From Hymenobacter monticola (GTDB lineage Bacteria; Bacteroidota; Bacteroidia; Cytophagales; Hymenobacteraceae), in assembly GCF_022811645.1 (NCBI RefSeq), contig NZ_CP094534.1:3844001-3908000 (forward strand): 64,000 bases of DNA, read 5' to 3'. A program made the translations under genes and the position numbers. The notes beneath the pieces are model-generated. The model had not been told where the DNA came from, searched no databases, and worked only from the letters and a program-made list of their open reading frames with translations. Below, piece after piece: positions 28,003 to 36,606 of the stretch (position 1 is its first letter; every line of letters starts with the position of its first letter).

Positions 28003-29817
28003 ATGAACCCTCAAATTTTAGTATCCGGTGGCACCGGCAACCTCGGCGGACGCATCATTGCGGCCTTACTCAAGCGTGGAGCCGCGGTTCGCGCCATCGT
28101 GCGAGCCGAAACCGACCCGGCCAAAGTAGAAGCCCTAATCCATCAGGGCGTAGACGTGCGGCGCGTGGACATGGCCGACGTGGCGGCCCTCACCGCGACT
28201 TGCGCGGGCATGAGCTGCGTGGTATCGGCCGTGGCGGGCCTGCGCGACGTGATAGTGGAAGGGCAGTCCGCGCTGCTGGCCGCAGCCGTGGCGGCGGGCG
28301 TGCCCCGCTTTATTCCGTCCGATTTTTCCAGCGACTACACCCAGCAGCCCGCGGGCGAAAACCGCAATTTCGACCTGCGGCGCGAGTTCCGCGAGCGGCT
28401 CGACCAGGCCCCCATTCAGGCCACGTCTATTCTCAACGGCGCCTTTGCCGAGTTGCTGACCTACAACATACCGCTGCTTGATATGAAGCAGCACCAGGTG
28501 GGGTATTGGGAAGATACTGACTGGCGCATCGACTTCACCACCATGGACGACACGGCCGCCTTCACCGCTGCCGCTGCCCTGGACCCCGCCGCGCCGCGCT
28601 TCCTGCGCATTGCCAGCTTCCAGCCCAGCCCCACCGAGCTGGCCGCCGCGGCTAAGGCGGCCGGCAAAGGCCCGTTTGAGCTGGTGCGCCTGGGGGCACG
28701 GGCTGACCTGGCCGCTGCCATTGGGCACGCCCGCGCTGCCAATCCGGCCGGCGAGCAGCAACTGTATGCTAACTGGCAGCAGATGCAGTACCTGCTCAGC
28801 ATGTTCAGCGTCCAGAGCACGCCGCTCGACAATGCGCGCTATCCGGACCTGCGCTGGACCAGCCTGCCCGAAGTGCTGACCGGCCAGCAGGCCGACCTTG
28901 GCAACTCCAAGCCGTTGGACGCTTACGCTGATGAGGAGCTTATCAAGCACTTTCCAGGCTTTACGAACCACTACGCCACTGTGAAAGGCGTGCGCCTGCA
29001 CTACGTGGAAGGTGGCAGCGGGCAGCCGCTCATCTGCCTGCCCGGCTGGCCCCAAACCTGGTTTTCCTACCACCCCATCGCCGCGCAGCTGGCCCAGCAC
29101 TACCGCGTCATCATCGTGGATATCCGGGGCATGGGCACCTCCGACAAGCCCGCGTCGGGTTACGATAAGAAGACCATGGCGCAGGATATTCACGCCCTGC
29201 TGCAGCACCTGGGCTTGGCCAAAGTAGCATTGCTGGGCCATGACATCGGCGGCATGGTGGCGGCCAGTTTTGCCTGCAATTACCCCGAAGCTACCGACAA
29301 GCTCATCCTGGCCGACGGCGGCCACCCCAGCGACGGCATGCGCTACATGTCGCTGCTGCCCGCGCCGGGCGCTTTCGCCGGCAAGATGGACGGCCGGCAG
29401 CCCTACGTGTGGTGGATGGCCTTCAACCAGGTGAAGGGCTTGCCCGAAAAGCTCCTCGAGGGTCGCTTCCAGCACCTGCTCGACTACCTTTTTGCCTACG
29501 TGATGCTGGACGAGAGCCGCATGTCCGCCTTCGACCGGGCCGTGTACGCCGCCGCCTACAACGACGCGGCCAGCATTCGGGCGGCCAACGCCTGGTACCA
29601 GGCCTTCGAGCAGGACATGGCCGACGCCCGCACCTACGCCCCGCTCACTCTGCCCGTGCTGGGCATCGGCAGCTACGTTTCGTTCGAAAACATGAAGATG
29701 AGCCTGCCCGCCCTCGCGCCCCAGGCCCAACTTGTCGGCCTCCCCGACAGCGGGCACTATATGTTCGAAGAAAAGCCCGAACGGGTACTGGCCGCCGTGC
29801 GGGAGTTTCTGCAATAG
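28003..29817 (+). CDS. NmrA-like NAD(P)-binding domain fused to alpha/beta hydrolase
   Basis: 604 residues. Residues 1 to about 295 are an atypical short-chain dehydrogenase of the NmrA/isoflavone-reductase type (VSGGTGNLGGRIIAALL at 7-23, PSDFSSDY, LNGAFAELL). Residues from about 310 are an alpha/beta hydrolase of the epoxide-hydrolase/haloacetate-dehalogenase type: CLPGWPQTWFSYHP for the oxyanion HGxP-like loop, nucleophile Asp 414 in LGHDIGGMV, and His 585 in PDSGHYMFEE. The join is in frame with no stop or sequence break, so it is one polypeptide. NmrA proteins sense redox ratio or reduce substrates, and the hydrolase would act on an epoxide, halide or ester. The combined reaction is unknown. 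Confidence 0.88.
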   Translation: MNPQILVSGGTGNLGGRIIAALLKRGAAVRAIVRAETDPAKVEALIHQGVDVRRVDMADVAALTATCAGMSCVVSAVAGLRDVIVEGQSALLAAAVAAGVPRFIPSDFSSDYTQQPAGENRNFDLRREFRERLDQAPIQATSILNGAFAELLTYNIPLLDMKQHQVGYWEDTDWRIDFTTMDDTAAFTAAAALDPAAPRFLRIASFQPSPTELAAAAKAAGKGPFELVRLGARADLAAAIGHARAANPAGEQQLYANWQQMQYLLSMFSVQSTPLDNARYPDLRWTSLPEVLTGQQADLGNSKPLDAYADEELIKHFPGFTNHYATVKGVRLHYVEGGSGQPLICLPGWPQTWFSYHPIAAQLAQHYRVIIVDIRGMGTSDKPASGYDKKTMAQDIHALLQHLGLAKVALLGHDIGGMVAASFACNYPEATDKLILADGGHPSDGMRYMSLLPAPGAFAGKMDGRQPYVWWMAFNQVKGLPEKLLEGRFQHLLDYLFAYVMLDESRMSAFDRAVYAAAYNDAASIRAANAWYQAFEQDMADARTYAPLTLPVLGIGSYVSFENMKMSLPALAPQAQLVGLPDSGHYMFEEKPERVLAAVREFLQ

Positions 29818-29867
29818 CTCAACTTCAAATTACCAGCGAGTACTCGCTTCTCTTTTCCGGTAAAGCG

Positions 29868-29901
29868 AAAAGCCCGCTGCGAATACTCGCAGCGGGCTTT
29901 T
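29868..29901. terminator. Bidirectional terminator
   Basis: AAAAGCCCGCTGCGA and TCGCAGCGGGCTTTT around ATAC, between convergent genes. Confidence 0.93.
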
Positions 29902-29918
29902 ATCGGCTGTAACAACCC

Positions 29919-30806
29919 TTACTTCCGGAACCGTTCGGCCACCACCAGCTCCTTCGAGCCGGCCGTATACTGGTAGAAGCCTTCGCCCGACTTCACGCCC
30001 AGGCGGCCGGCCATCACCATGTTCACCAGCAGGGGACAGGGGGCGTATTTGGGGTTGCCCAGGCCCTCGTGGAGCACCCGCAGGATGGCCAGGCACACGT
30101 CCAACCCGATAAAGTCGGCCAATTGCAGGGGGCCCATGGGGTGGGCCATGCCCAGCTTCATCACCGTGTCGATTTCCTCTACGCCCGCCACGCCCTCAAA
30201 CAGCGTGATGATGGCCTCGTTTATCATCGGCATCAAAATGCGGTTGGCCACGAAGCCGGGGTAGTCGTTCACTTCCGTCGGCGTTTTGCCCAGCTGGCGC
30301 GACAGGTCCATCACCTTTTGCGTCACGGCGTCGGAGGTGGCGTAGCCGCGAATCACTTCCACCAGCTTCATCACCGGCACGGGGTTCATGAAGTGCATGC
30401 CGATAACCTGCGCGGGCCGCTTGGTGACGGCTGCAATCTTGGTAATGGAAATCGACGAAGTGTTAGAAGCCAAGATGGCTTCGGTGGGGGCGTGCTGGTC
30501 GAGGTCGCGGAAGATTTGCAGCTTGAGGTCCACGTTTTCGGTGGCGGCTTCTACCACCAGTTCGGCGCCGGCTACGCCTTCGGCCAGCGAGGTGAACGTG
30601 CGCAGGCGGCCCAGGGTGGCGGTTTTGTCGTCTTCGCTCAAGGAGGCTTTGGCCACCTGGCGGTCGAGGTTTTTGGTGATGGTGCCGAGGGCGCGGTCCA
30701 GGGCCGGCTGGCTGATGTCGATGAGGGCCACGGAAAAGCCGTGCTGCGCAAATACATGGGCAATGCCATTGCCCATGGTGCCGGAGCCAATTACGGCGAC
30801 GTTCAT
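29919..30806 (-). CDS. 3-hydroxybutyryl-CoA dehydrogenase
   Basis: 295 residues from ATG at 30806 (MNVAVIGSGTMGNGIAHVFA); a frame to 31046 would overlap the small gene at 31003 and is not used. GSGTMGNG binds NAD. FMNPVPVMKLVEVI, with its catalytic-region His two residues before, and GFVANRILMPMINEA and LADFIGLD are family motifs. It oxidises (S)-3-hydroxyacyl-CoA to the 3-oxo form in fatty acid or butanoate metabolism. A clear -7 box lies upstream. It stands alone; no thiolase is adjacent. Confidence 0.95.
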   Translation of the reverse strand: MNVAVIGSGTMGNGIAHVFAQHGFSVALIDISQPALDRALGTITKNLDRQVAKASLSEDDKTATLGRLRTFTSLAEGVAGAELVVEAATENVDLKLQIFRDLDQHAPTEAILASNTSSISITKIAAVTKRPAQVIGMHFMNPVPVMKLVEVIRGYATSDAVTQKVMDLSRQLGKTPTEVNDYPGFVANRILMPMINEAIITLFEGVAGVEEIDTVMKLGMAHPMGPLQLADFIGLDVCLAILRVLHEGLGNPKYAPCPLLVNMVMAGRLGVKSGEGFYQYTAGSKELVVAERFRK

Positions 30807-30863
30807 AAAGAAGAACTTAAAATGTGGGTGGGAATACGAAGGCAGGCCGGTAGCCAGGCCCGG

Positions 30864-30871
30864 CAAAGCTA
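30864..30871 (-). promoter_or_regulatory. -7 box of the 3-hydroxybutyryl-CoA dehydrogenase gene
   Basis: On the minus strand this reads TAGCTTTG, a match to TAnnTTTG, about 58 bases before the ATG. Confidence 0.6.
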
Positions 30872-31002
30872 CGGCGGCGTTGGCAACTGCCCTTTTTGTT
30901 TGCGGGCCGCCAACTTTTTTTTCAATAAATATATCCTTTTGAAAACACCCGCGTACAAAGCCGCATAGTCTGTTTCTTTCACCTCCTTCACACACACTAG
31001 CC

Positions 31003-31161
31003 ATGGGCAACCTCCTGTATATCATCGCCGTCATCCTCGTCATCATCTGGGCCGTTAGCTACTTCGGTGGCTACTACACGGGCGGCATCGTTCACACCCT
31101 GTTGGTGATTGCCATCATCGCTATCCTGCTGCGCGTTATTAGCGGCCGAAGCGCTGTCTAA
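31003..31161 (+). CDS. lmo0937 family small membrane protein
   Basis: 52 residues, MGNLLYIIAVILVIIW then GGIVHTLLVIAIIAILLRVISGR: two membrane helices around a glycine-rich turn. This is the pattern of lmo0937-type proteins, frequent in stress-related loci, function unknown. The ATG is divergent from the dehydrogenase gene, and a perfect terminator follows the stop. Confidence 0.85.
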   Translation: MGNLLYIIAVILVIIWAVSYFGGYYTGGIVHTLLVIAIIAILLRVISGRSAV

Positions 31162-31183
31162 AGCGCCCCCTGGGTTAACTTAA

Positions 31184-31231
31184 AAACACAAAAAAGCCGT
31201 GCTGACTAATCAGCACGGCTTTTTTGTGTTT
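31184..31231. terminator. Bidirectional terminator with perfect 22-bp stem
   Basis: 31184-31205 and 31210-31231 are exact complements around CTAA, with A- and T-runs on the two flanks. Confidence 0.95.
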
Positions 31232-31244
31232 GTTGCAATCGGAA

Positions 31245-32036
31245 TCAGCGCCCGATGTTGAACAGAAAATTGAACCGAATAACCGGGTTGGAGTAAATCC
31301 GGTTGTAATCGTCCTGGAAGTTGTACAGCAGCAAAATATCGGCGGCAGCGCGCGTGCTGAACTGCTGCCGGTAGCCGAGGCCGGCTAGGGGCGTCTGCAC
31401 CGTGCGGGTCACCACGCGGCCCGTGACGTAGCCCTGCTGGTCCACTTCAAGCAGTTGGGCCCGAGTATTCTCAAATTCGGCGTGCACCAGAAACTGGTTG
31501 ATGACCTTAATTTGTCCGAACACCTTGACCCCAATGCTCTTGGTGCTGATGTTGGCCACGTTCTGCCCGGCACTGTTGCTGAAGCCGTAGTTGCTATAGG
31601 CATAGCTTAGGCCCGGGCCCACCGCAATGCGGTCGTTGAGGCGGTAGCCCAACGCCGGCGAGATGCTGAAATCAAACTGGCTTTGGCCCCCGTAGGAACT
31701 GTAGCCCAGGCCGAAGCCCGAATAAACAAACAAGCGCGTGTTCATTTCCGCTTTTTCCTGGGCGGCTTTCCGCTCTTTCTCGCGGTCTGGCAGCTCCAGC
31801 CCCGACGGGCTATCTGCCGAAGGTTGGGGCATGGGGGCCGTGGTAGCCGGCTCGGGCACGGGTTGCGTGGCCGGCACTGGGGCCGGCGCAGGCGTGGGCT
31901 CCACGGGGCGGGGCGGGGCAGGCGGCGGGCCGGGAGGGGCCGAATTCAGCACGGGCTTGTCCTGGGCCTGGGCCTTGTGGGCCGGCAGGTAAGCCACGCC
32001 CAGCAGCAACACCAGCGGGAGCAAATGACGTTTCAT
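31245..32036 (-). CDS. Outer-membrane beta-barrel protein with proline-rich linker
   Basis: About 263 residues from ATG at 32036 (MKRHLLPLVLLLG), with a signal peptide ending KAQAQ. A proline/alanine-rich periplasmic segment follows (PPGPPPAPPRPVEPTPAPAP). Then comes a short charged helix (DREKERKAAQEK) and a C-terminal beta-barrel: FVYSGFGLGYSSYGGQSQFDFSISPALGYR, IAVGPGLSYAYSNYGF, and a terminal FNFLFNIGR. The role is structural or unknown; no enzyme signature. Confidence 0.8.
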   Translation of the reverse strand: MKRHLLPLVLLLGVAYLPAHKAQAQDKPVLNSAPPGPPPAPPRPVEPTPAPAPVPATQPVPEPATTAPMPQPSADSPSGLELPDREKERKAAQEKAEMNTRLFVYSGFGLGYSSYGGQSQFDFSISPALGYRLNDRIAVGPGLSYAYSNYGFSNSAGQNVANISTKSIGVKVFGQIKVINQFLVHAEFENTRAQLLEVDQQGYVTGRVVTRTVQTPLAGLGYRQQFSTRAAADILLLYNFQDDYNRIYSNPVIRFNFLFNIGR

Positions 32037-32139
32037 GGGGAGCAAAGCGGAATGAGAAGGAAAGATGGCGATGGATGAGTTAACAGTCGATGAAAGAACG
32101 AAAGTTAACCCATCCATCGTTCGGCCATCCGCCGAATAC

Positions 32140-33771
32140 TTAAGCCAACTGGTACATTTTCTGGCGCTGGGCTTTCAGCGTTTCGTCGGCCAGGTATTCT
32201 TCGTAGTTCATGCGGCGGTCGATGATGCCGTCCGGGGTCAATTCGATAATGCGGTTGGCCACCGTGTCGATGAACTGCAAGTCGTGCGAGGCAAACAGCA
32301 GCGAGCCCGTGAAGTCCTTCAGGCCGTTGTTCAGGGCCTGAATGCTTTCCAGGTCCAGGTGGTTCGTGGGGTCATCAAGCACCAGCACGTTGCCGCTTTC
32401 CAGCATCATTTTCGAGAGCATGCAGCGCACTTTCTCGCCCCCGCTCAGCACGTTGGGTTTCTTTTGGCTTTCCTCGCCCGAAAACAGCATCCGGCCCAGC
32501 CAGCCGCGCACAAAGCTCTCGTCTTTCTCTACCGAGTACTGGCGCAGCCAGTCCACCAGGTTCATGTTGTCGGCTTGGAAGAAGGCGCTGTTTTCCTTCG
32601 GGAAGTAGCTCGGGGTAATGGTGGTGCCCCAGTTGTAGGTGCCCTTATCGGCCTTGGCTTCGCCGAAAATAATGTCGAACAGGAGGGAAGCAGCGCGGTC
32701 GTCGCGGCCCACAATGGCCACTTTGTCGCCTTTGTCGAGCGTAAACGACACGTTTTTCAGCACCGACTGGCCGTCTACGGTCTTGCTTACGCCATCTACG
32801 CTCAGCAGCTGGTTGCCGGCTTCACGCTCGGGCTTGAAGGCAATGTATGGGTAGCGGCGCGATGACGGCTTAATTTCCTCCAGCGTCAGCTTTTGCAGCA
32901 GCTTCTGGCGGCTGGTGGCCTGTTTGCTTTTCGAGGCGTTGGCCGAGAAGCGGCGCACAAACTCTTCGAGCTCTTTGCGCTTGTCCTCGGTTTTCTTGTT
33001 CACGTCCTGGCGCTGGCGCAGGGCCAACTGGCTGCTCTCGTACCAAAACGAGTAGTTGCCGGGATACATCGTGATTTTCGAGAAGTCCAGGTCGGCCATG
33101 TAGTTGCACACGGCGTCGAGGAAGTGGCGGTCGTGGCTCACCACAATCACGGTGTTCTCGAAGTTATCCAGGAAGTTTTCGAGCCAGAGCACGCTCTCGG
33201 CGTCGAGGTTGTTGGTCGGTTCGTCGAGCAGCAGCACGTCAGGGTTGCCAAACAGTGCCTGGGCCAGCAGCACGCGCACCTTCTCGCTGGCGCCGAGGTC
33301 GGCCATGAGCGAGTAGTGCTTGTCTTCGGTGATGCCGAGGCCGGAAAGCAGCTCGGCGGCCTTGTATTCGGCGTCCCAGCCTTCCATGTCGGCAAACTCG
33401 CTTTCGAGCACGCCCAGGCGCTCGCCGTCGGCATCGGTGGCCGTGCCGGCGTCGTACTTGGCGTAGAGGGCATCCTTCTCGGTCATCACCTCGGCCAGGC
33501 GCTGGTGGCCTTTGATGACGGTTTGCAGCACGGCCTGGTCGTCGTAAGCAAACTGGTTCTGCTTGAGCACGGCCAGACGCTGCCCGGCGGGCATTTCCAC
33601 CGAGCCGGTGTTGGGCTCAATCTCGCCCGAAAGGATTTTCAGGAACGTGGACTTGCCCGCGCCGTTGGCCCCGATGAGGCCGTACACGTTGCCGGGCAGA
33701 AATTTAACGGTGACGTCTTCAAACAGCACGCGCTTCCCGTAGCGCAGGCTCACATTGGAGGTGGAAATCAT
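32140..33771 (-). CDS. ABC-F family ATPase (YbiT/Ettlike)
   Basis: 543 residues, with two ATPase domains and no membrane domain. Domain 1 has an intact Walker A (GANGAGKST), Walker B (DVLLLDEPTNNLD) and a diverged signature LGASEKVRVLLAQ in place of LSGGE. The interdomain linker is lysine/arginine-rich (QATSRQKLLQKLTLEEIKPSSRRYPY), as in YbiT. Domain 2 has a normal signature (VLSGGEKVRCMLSKMML) and Walker B (LVLDDPTNHLDLES), but Walker A is VGRDDRAASLLF and lacks the GK[S/T] lysine. The protein probably acts on ribosomes in translation. The degenerate site may be normal for this phylum's YbiT group. Confidence 0.9.
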   Translation of the reverse strand: MISTSNVSLRYGKRVLFEDVTVKFLPGNVYGLIGANGAGKSTFLKILSGEIEPNTGSVEMPAGQRLAVLKQNQFAYDDQAVLQTVIKGHQRLAEVMTEKDALYAKYDAGTATDADGERLGVLESEFADMEGWDAEYKAAELLSGLGITEDKHYSLMADLGASEKVRVLLAQALFGNPDVLLLDEPTNNLDAESVLWLENFLDNFENTVIVVSHDRHFLDAVCNYMADLDFSKITMYPGNYSFWYESSQLALRQRQDVNKKTEDKRKELEEFVRRFSANASKSKQATSRQKLLQKLTLEEIKPSSRRYPYIAFKPEREAGNQLLSVDGVSKTVDGQSVLKNVSFTLDKGDKVAIVGRDDRAASLLFDIIFGEAKADKGTYNWGTTITPSYFPKENSAFFQADNMNLVDWLRQYSVEKDESFVRGWLGRMLFSGEESQKKPNVLSGGEKVRCMLSKMMLESGNVLVLDDPTNHLDLESIQALNNGLKDFTGSLLFASHDLQFIDTVANRIIELTPDGIIDRRMNYEEYLADETLKAQRQKMYQLA

Positions 33772-33995
33772 TCAACTAACTAGAAAGAGTAGGTAAAAAG
33801 GCGCACGCAACGCCGCCGGCGGTAAAATTACGCACGATGCCGCTGCCGAAGCATTTTATCAAACGGCCGCCGATGCAAATAAGTGCCTGTCAGGGGCATT
33901 CCTACACAACCCCGCGCCGGGCGGGGGAGTATAAAGAGAAAGCACCGTGGCTTCACACCACTTTCCTTCCACTCCTACCTAAATCAGCATTCTCA

Positions 33996-34532
33996 ATGGC
34001 AACTGCATCCTCTTCCGCATTGAAAGGTTCCACCTCGCGTTCGGCCAGCCGCTTGGCCCGCTTGCGCGCCACCGCCGAAAACAACGGCGTGCGCTACGGC
34101 ATCTACACGGGTATCGGCCTGGTAGTTTACATGGTAATAGCCGCCGTTACCGGCTTCATGGGCAGCCTGGAAGCCAGCTCGCTCAACGGGGCCATCATCG
34201 TTCTGGGCGTGGTGCTGTCTATTCGCCACCTGCGCAATGTAAAAGGCGCGCGCATGGGCTACCTCGAAGGCTACGGCACGGGCATCGTAACGGCCATGGT
34301 GGCTTCGGTGATGCTGGGCATTGCTTTCTGGGTAATGGGGGGCATCAGCCCCCAGGCCATCTCGCAAATTCGCACCCGCGACCTGTTTGGCTCCGACCTG
34401 GGTGTGCTCATCAGCGGTTTGGGCATCATCCTGATGGGTACGATGACCGGGGTTATCACCGCCCTTGTGGCCATGCAGCACTTCCGTGCCCCCGATGAAG
34501 AGCAAACACTTGCTGAACAGAGCAATGACTAA
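33996..34532 (+). CDS. DUF4199 membrane protein
   Basis: 178 residues from ATG at 33996. A basic, serine-rich N-terminus (ASRLARLRATAENNGVRYG) precedes four membrane helices: IYTGIGLVVYMVIAAVTGFM, AIIVLGVVLSIRHLR, IVTAMVASVMLGIAFWVMGG and LGVLISGLGIILMGTMTGVITALV. KGARMGYLEGYGTGIV between helices two and three is typical of DUF4199. Function unknown. The upstream frame to 33837 has no homology, so the internal ATG is preferred. Confidence 0.85.
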   Translation: MATASSSALKGSTSRSASRLARLRATAENNGVRYGIYTGIGLVVYMVIAAVTGFMGSLEASSLNGAIIVLGVVLSIRHLRNVKGARMGYLEGYGTGIVTAMVASVMLGIAFWVMGGISPQAISQIRTRDLFGSDLGVLISGLGIILMGTMTGVITALVAMQHFRAPDEEQTLAEQSND

Positions 34533-34556
34533 GGCTAACCACCCCACCAGCTTGAA

Positions 34557-34588
34557 GAAAAGGCCGGCCCTCAGAGCCGGTCTTTTTT
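34557..34588 (+). terminator. Terminator of the DUF4199 gene
   Basis: AAAAGGCCGGC pairs with GCCGGTCTTTT (one G-T pair) and a T run follows. Confidence 0.75.
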
Positions 34589-34712
34589 GTGCACGTTTAG
34601 TTGGGATTTATTGAGATAATAAGATGAAGTAGACTAATTCGGAAACTAAACACTAACTTGCGGTCGTTAAGAACAAATCTCAAACATCTTCCCTGTTAAC
34701 TATTTGTTTTTT

Positions 34713-35117
34713 ATGTGCAAGTCCAACGCCTTTTTGCTGACGCTGCTGTTGGCCGGCGTCTCCTTCGGCGCACAAGCCCAAATGGCAGACCGGCTGAGCG
34801 AACACCCCACGTTCGGCAAAGCCGTGAATGCCGATGCCCAGGCGACCACCCGTGAGATGGTGGCCCGCCTGCACCTCAACGAAGGCCAGTACCTAAAGCT
34901 GTTGCCCCTGAACCGCACCAAGCTGGCAGGCCTCAACAGCATCAACCGCGACTATAAGAACGACGAAGCCGCCCGCGCGGCCAAAACCGCCGAACTCGAA
35001 GCCCAATACGAGCAGGAGTGCAGCCGCATTCTCACCCCCTCGCAGCTGAGCCAGCTGCAGCAGGCCAACGGCCAGCCAGCCGCCGCGCCCGCCAGCACGG
35101 GCAACGGATTGGGATAA
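34713..35117 (+). CDS. Small secreted helical protein, paralogue of 14359-14733
   Basis: 134 residues from ATG at 34713, with a signal peptide ending GAQAQ. The helix MVARLHLNEGQYLKLLPLNRTKLAGLN matches the form 'A-xLxxNExQYLxxxxLxxxxL' of the protein at 14359. The second half is a charged helix (EAQYEQECSRILTPSQLSQLQQ) and a low-complexity tail (AAAPASTGNG). LTPSQLSQL approaches the LTxxQ repeat of Spy/CpxP proteins, so a periplasmic chaperone-like role is possible. A TTG three codons earlier could also be a start. Confidence 0.7.
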   Translation: MCKSNAFLLTLLLAGVSFGAQAQMADRLSEHPTFGKAVNADAQATTREMVARLHLNEGQYLKLLPLNRTKLAGLNSINRDYKNDEAARAAKTAELEAQYEQECSRILTPSQLSQLQQANGQPAAAPASTGNGLG

Positions 35118-35134
35118 ATGCCCCTTTTAAGCTG

Positions 35135-35172
35135 AAAAGCCCCGCCAGTATTTAATTGGCGGGGCTTTTTTT
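35135..35172. terminator. Bidirectional terminator
   Basis: AAAAGCCCCGCCA and TGGCGGGGCTTTT around nine bases, T-run extended on the plus strand. Confidence 0.9.
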
Positions 35173-35596
35173 ATGGTTGCGCAGTTGGCTTGAGCGGGTC
35201 GGCCAGTACCTCCGTGACGGTGCCGAGCGGTCCGAAGCGCAGGCTCAGGCAGGCCGCGCCGGAGCGCGGGTGGCGGGCTTCGCACTGGCTGCCGGGCTCC
35301 AAGTAGTAGTAATACACCTTCTCGGTATTGGCGCGGAGTTCTTCCTCGTCGGGCGGGCCGAGCAGGGCCGTCACGTCGTTAGCCCGGGCCTCGTAGAGCT
35401 GCTCTTTGGCGCGCACCAAAATGGGCACGGCGGCGCGGCGCTGGTCGCGGCAGGCGAAAGGGTCGGCCCGCCAGGTGGCGGCGTCGAAGCCTTCGACTTT
35501 GGGCAGCGCGTGGCCGCAGCCGCTCAAGCTAAGTTCGCCCAAGGCCCAAACGGCGGCACCGAACAAGTATTTGGCAGAAACGAAAGACTTGGGCAT
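35171..35596 (-). CDS. Lipoprotein, BamE-like
   Basis: 141 residues from ATG at 35596 with a lipobox near residue 27 (LSLSGCG). The C-terminal half, DVTALLGPPDEEE, then VYYYYLEPGSQCEA and LSLRFGPLGTVTEVL, follows the pattern of SmpA/OmlA (BamE) lipoproteins: 'lLG-P' turn, aromatic strand, and a closing 'F-G-V' strand. Two cysteines (CRDQ, CEAR, CLSL region) may form disulphides. The call is by resemblance; function could be assembly or binding on the membrane. Confidence 0.6.
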   Translation of the reverse strand: MPKSFVSAKYLFGAAVWALGELSLSGCGHALPKVEGFDAATWRADPFACRDQRRAAVPILVRAKEQLYEARANDVTALLGPPDEEELRANTEKVYYYYLEPGSQCEARHPRSGAACLSLRFGPLGTVTEVLADPLKPTAQP

Positions 35597-35653
35597 GGGC
35601 AATTGAGCAGAAAGCGCGCCGGGCAGGGCTTAAAAATTGACGAAACTAAGCAC

Positions 35654-35661
35654 TAAATTTG
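35654..35661 (+). promoter_or_regulatory. -7 box of the L,D-transpeptidase-like gene
   Basis: TAAATTTG fits TAnnTTTG, 59 bases before the ATG at 35721. Confidence 0.55.
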
Positions 35662-35720
35662 GCACGATGCTGTATAAAGTCCCTACCGGGGAATTAGAAA
35701 ATATAATTAGGCTGCATGCA

Positions 35721-36509
35721 ATGAAAATTAAAACCATCATGGCCACGCTGCTGGCGGGCGCTTGGTTGGGGGCGGGCACAGTGGCGGCCCAGTCGGTGCC
35801 CGCGGCCGTGGCTGCGCTGCCCGGGCCGGCACGCCAGGCCTATTACCAAGCCGCTTTTGAGCAGCAGGCGGCGCTGCTATATGCCAAAATGAAGCTGGGG
35901 GCCACGGGCCTGTCGCTGCCGGTGTTTCGGGAGGGGCTGGTGGGGTACTACAACCTGCGAAAAGGCAGTGGCTCACCGGTGCTCACGCTGATTGATTTCA
36001 GCCGCTCGAGCCAGCAGAAGCGCCTGTGGGTGCTGGACGTGGCGCGGGCCAAGGTGTTGTTTCATACGCTGGTGGCGCACGGCAAGGCCAGTGGGGGCGA
36101 CGTGCCCCTGGCTTTTTCGAACCGCGACGGCTCCGAGATGAGCAGCCTGGGCTTCTACCGCACGGCGCCCACCACCTACACCGGCAAGCACGGCTTGTCG
36201 CTGAAAATCCGGGGCCTCGACCCCGGTTTCAACACCAATGCTGAAAGCCGGGCCGTGGTGGTGCACGGCGCCGAGTACGTGTGCGAGGATTTTGTGAAAA
36301 CCCACGGCCGGCTCGGGCGCAGCCAGGGCTGTCCGGCCCTACCGGTGGCCGAAACGGCGGCCATTGTGAAGGCCATCAAGGGCGGGAGCGTGGTGTACCT
36401 GCACGGGCCGGCCACGGCGGGTTACCGCTCGCAGTGGCTCAACCTCGACACGGCCGCGACGACTTACGCCGGCCTGCAGCAGGGCGGCGGTGCGGCCCGC
36501 GCCAACTGA
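35721..36509 (+). CDS. Murein L,D-transpeptidase catalytic-domain protein
   Basis: 262 residues from ATG at 35721, with a signal peptide ending TVAAQ. The central domain has VLTLIDFSRSSQQKRLWVLD and VVVHGAEYV with the active-site His, and RLGRSQGCPALP with the nucleophilic Cys: the pattern of the YkuD_2 subgroup. It should form or edit 3-3 cross-links in peptidoglycan, or attach proteins to it, in the periplasm. A good -7 box lies 59 bases upstream. It is monocistronic and ends at a hairpin terminator. Confidence 0.88.
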   Translation: MKIKTIMATLLAGAWLGAGTVAAQSVPAAVAALPGPARQAYYQAAFEQQAALLYAKMKLGATGLSLPVFREGLVGYYNLRKGSGSPVLTLIDFSRSSQQKRLWVLDVARAKVLFHTLVAHGKASGGDVPLAFSNRDGSEMSSLGFYRTAPTTYTGKHGLSLKIRGLDPGFNTNAESRAVVVHGAEYVCEDFVKTHGRLGRSQGCPALPVAETAAIVKAIKGGSVVYLHGPATAGYRSQWLNLDTAATTYAGLQQGGGAARAN

Positions 36510-36539
36510 GCGGAATAACCAGAACGGAACGGGTGCGTT

Positions 36540-36583
36540 AAAAGCGCGGGCTGGCCTACGAAGAGGCCGGTTCGCGCTTTTTT
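36540..36583 (+). terminator. Terminator of the L,D-transpeptidase-like gene
   Basis: AAAAGCGCG-GG-CTGGCCT pairs with AGGCCGG-TT-CGCGCTTTT with a small bulge; a T run follows. Confidence 0.8.
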
Positions 36584-36606
36584 CTTCACCCTTTTCTTTC
36601 CTAGCT

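Noticed and set aside
33837..33995. Extended start of the DUF4199 gene
   Set aside because: 53 residues of non-homologous sequence; the internal ATG at 33996 gives the usual basic N-terminus.
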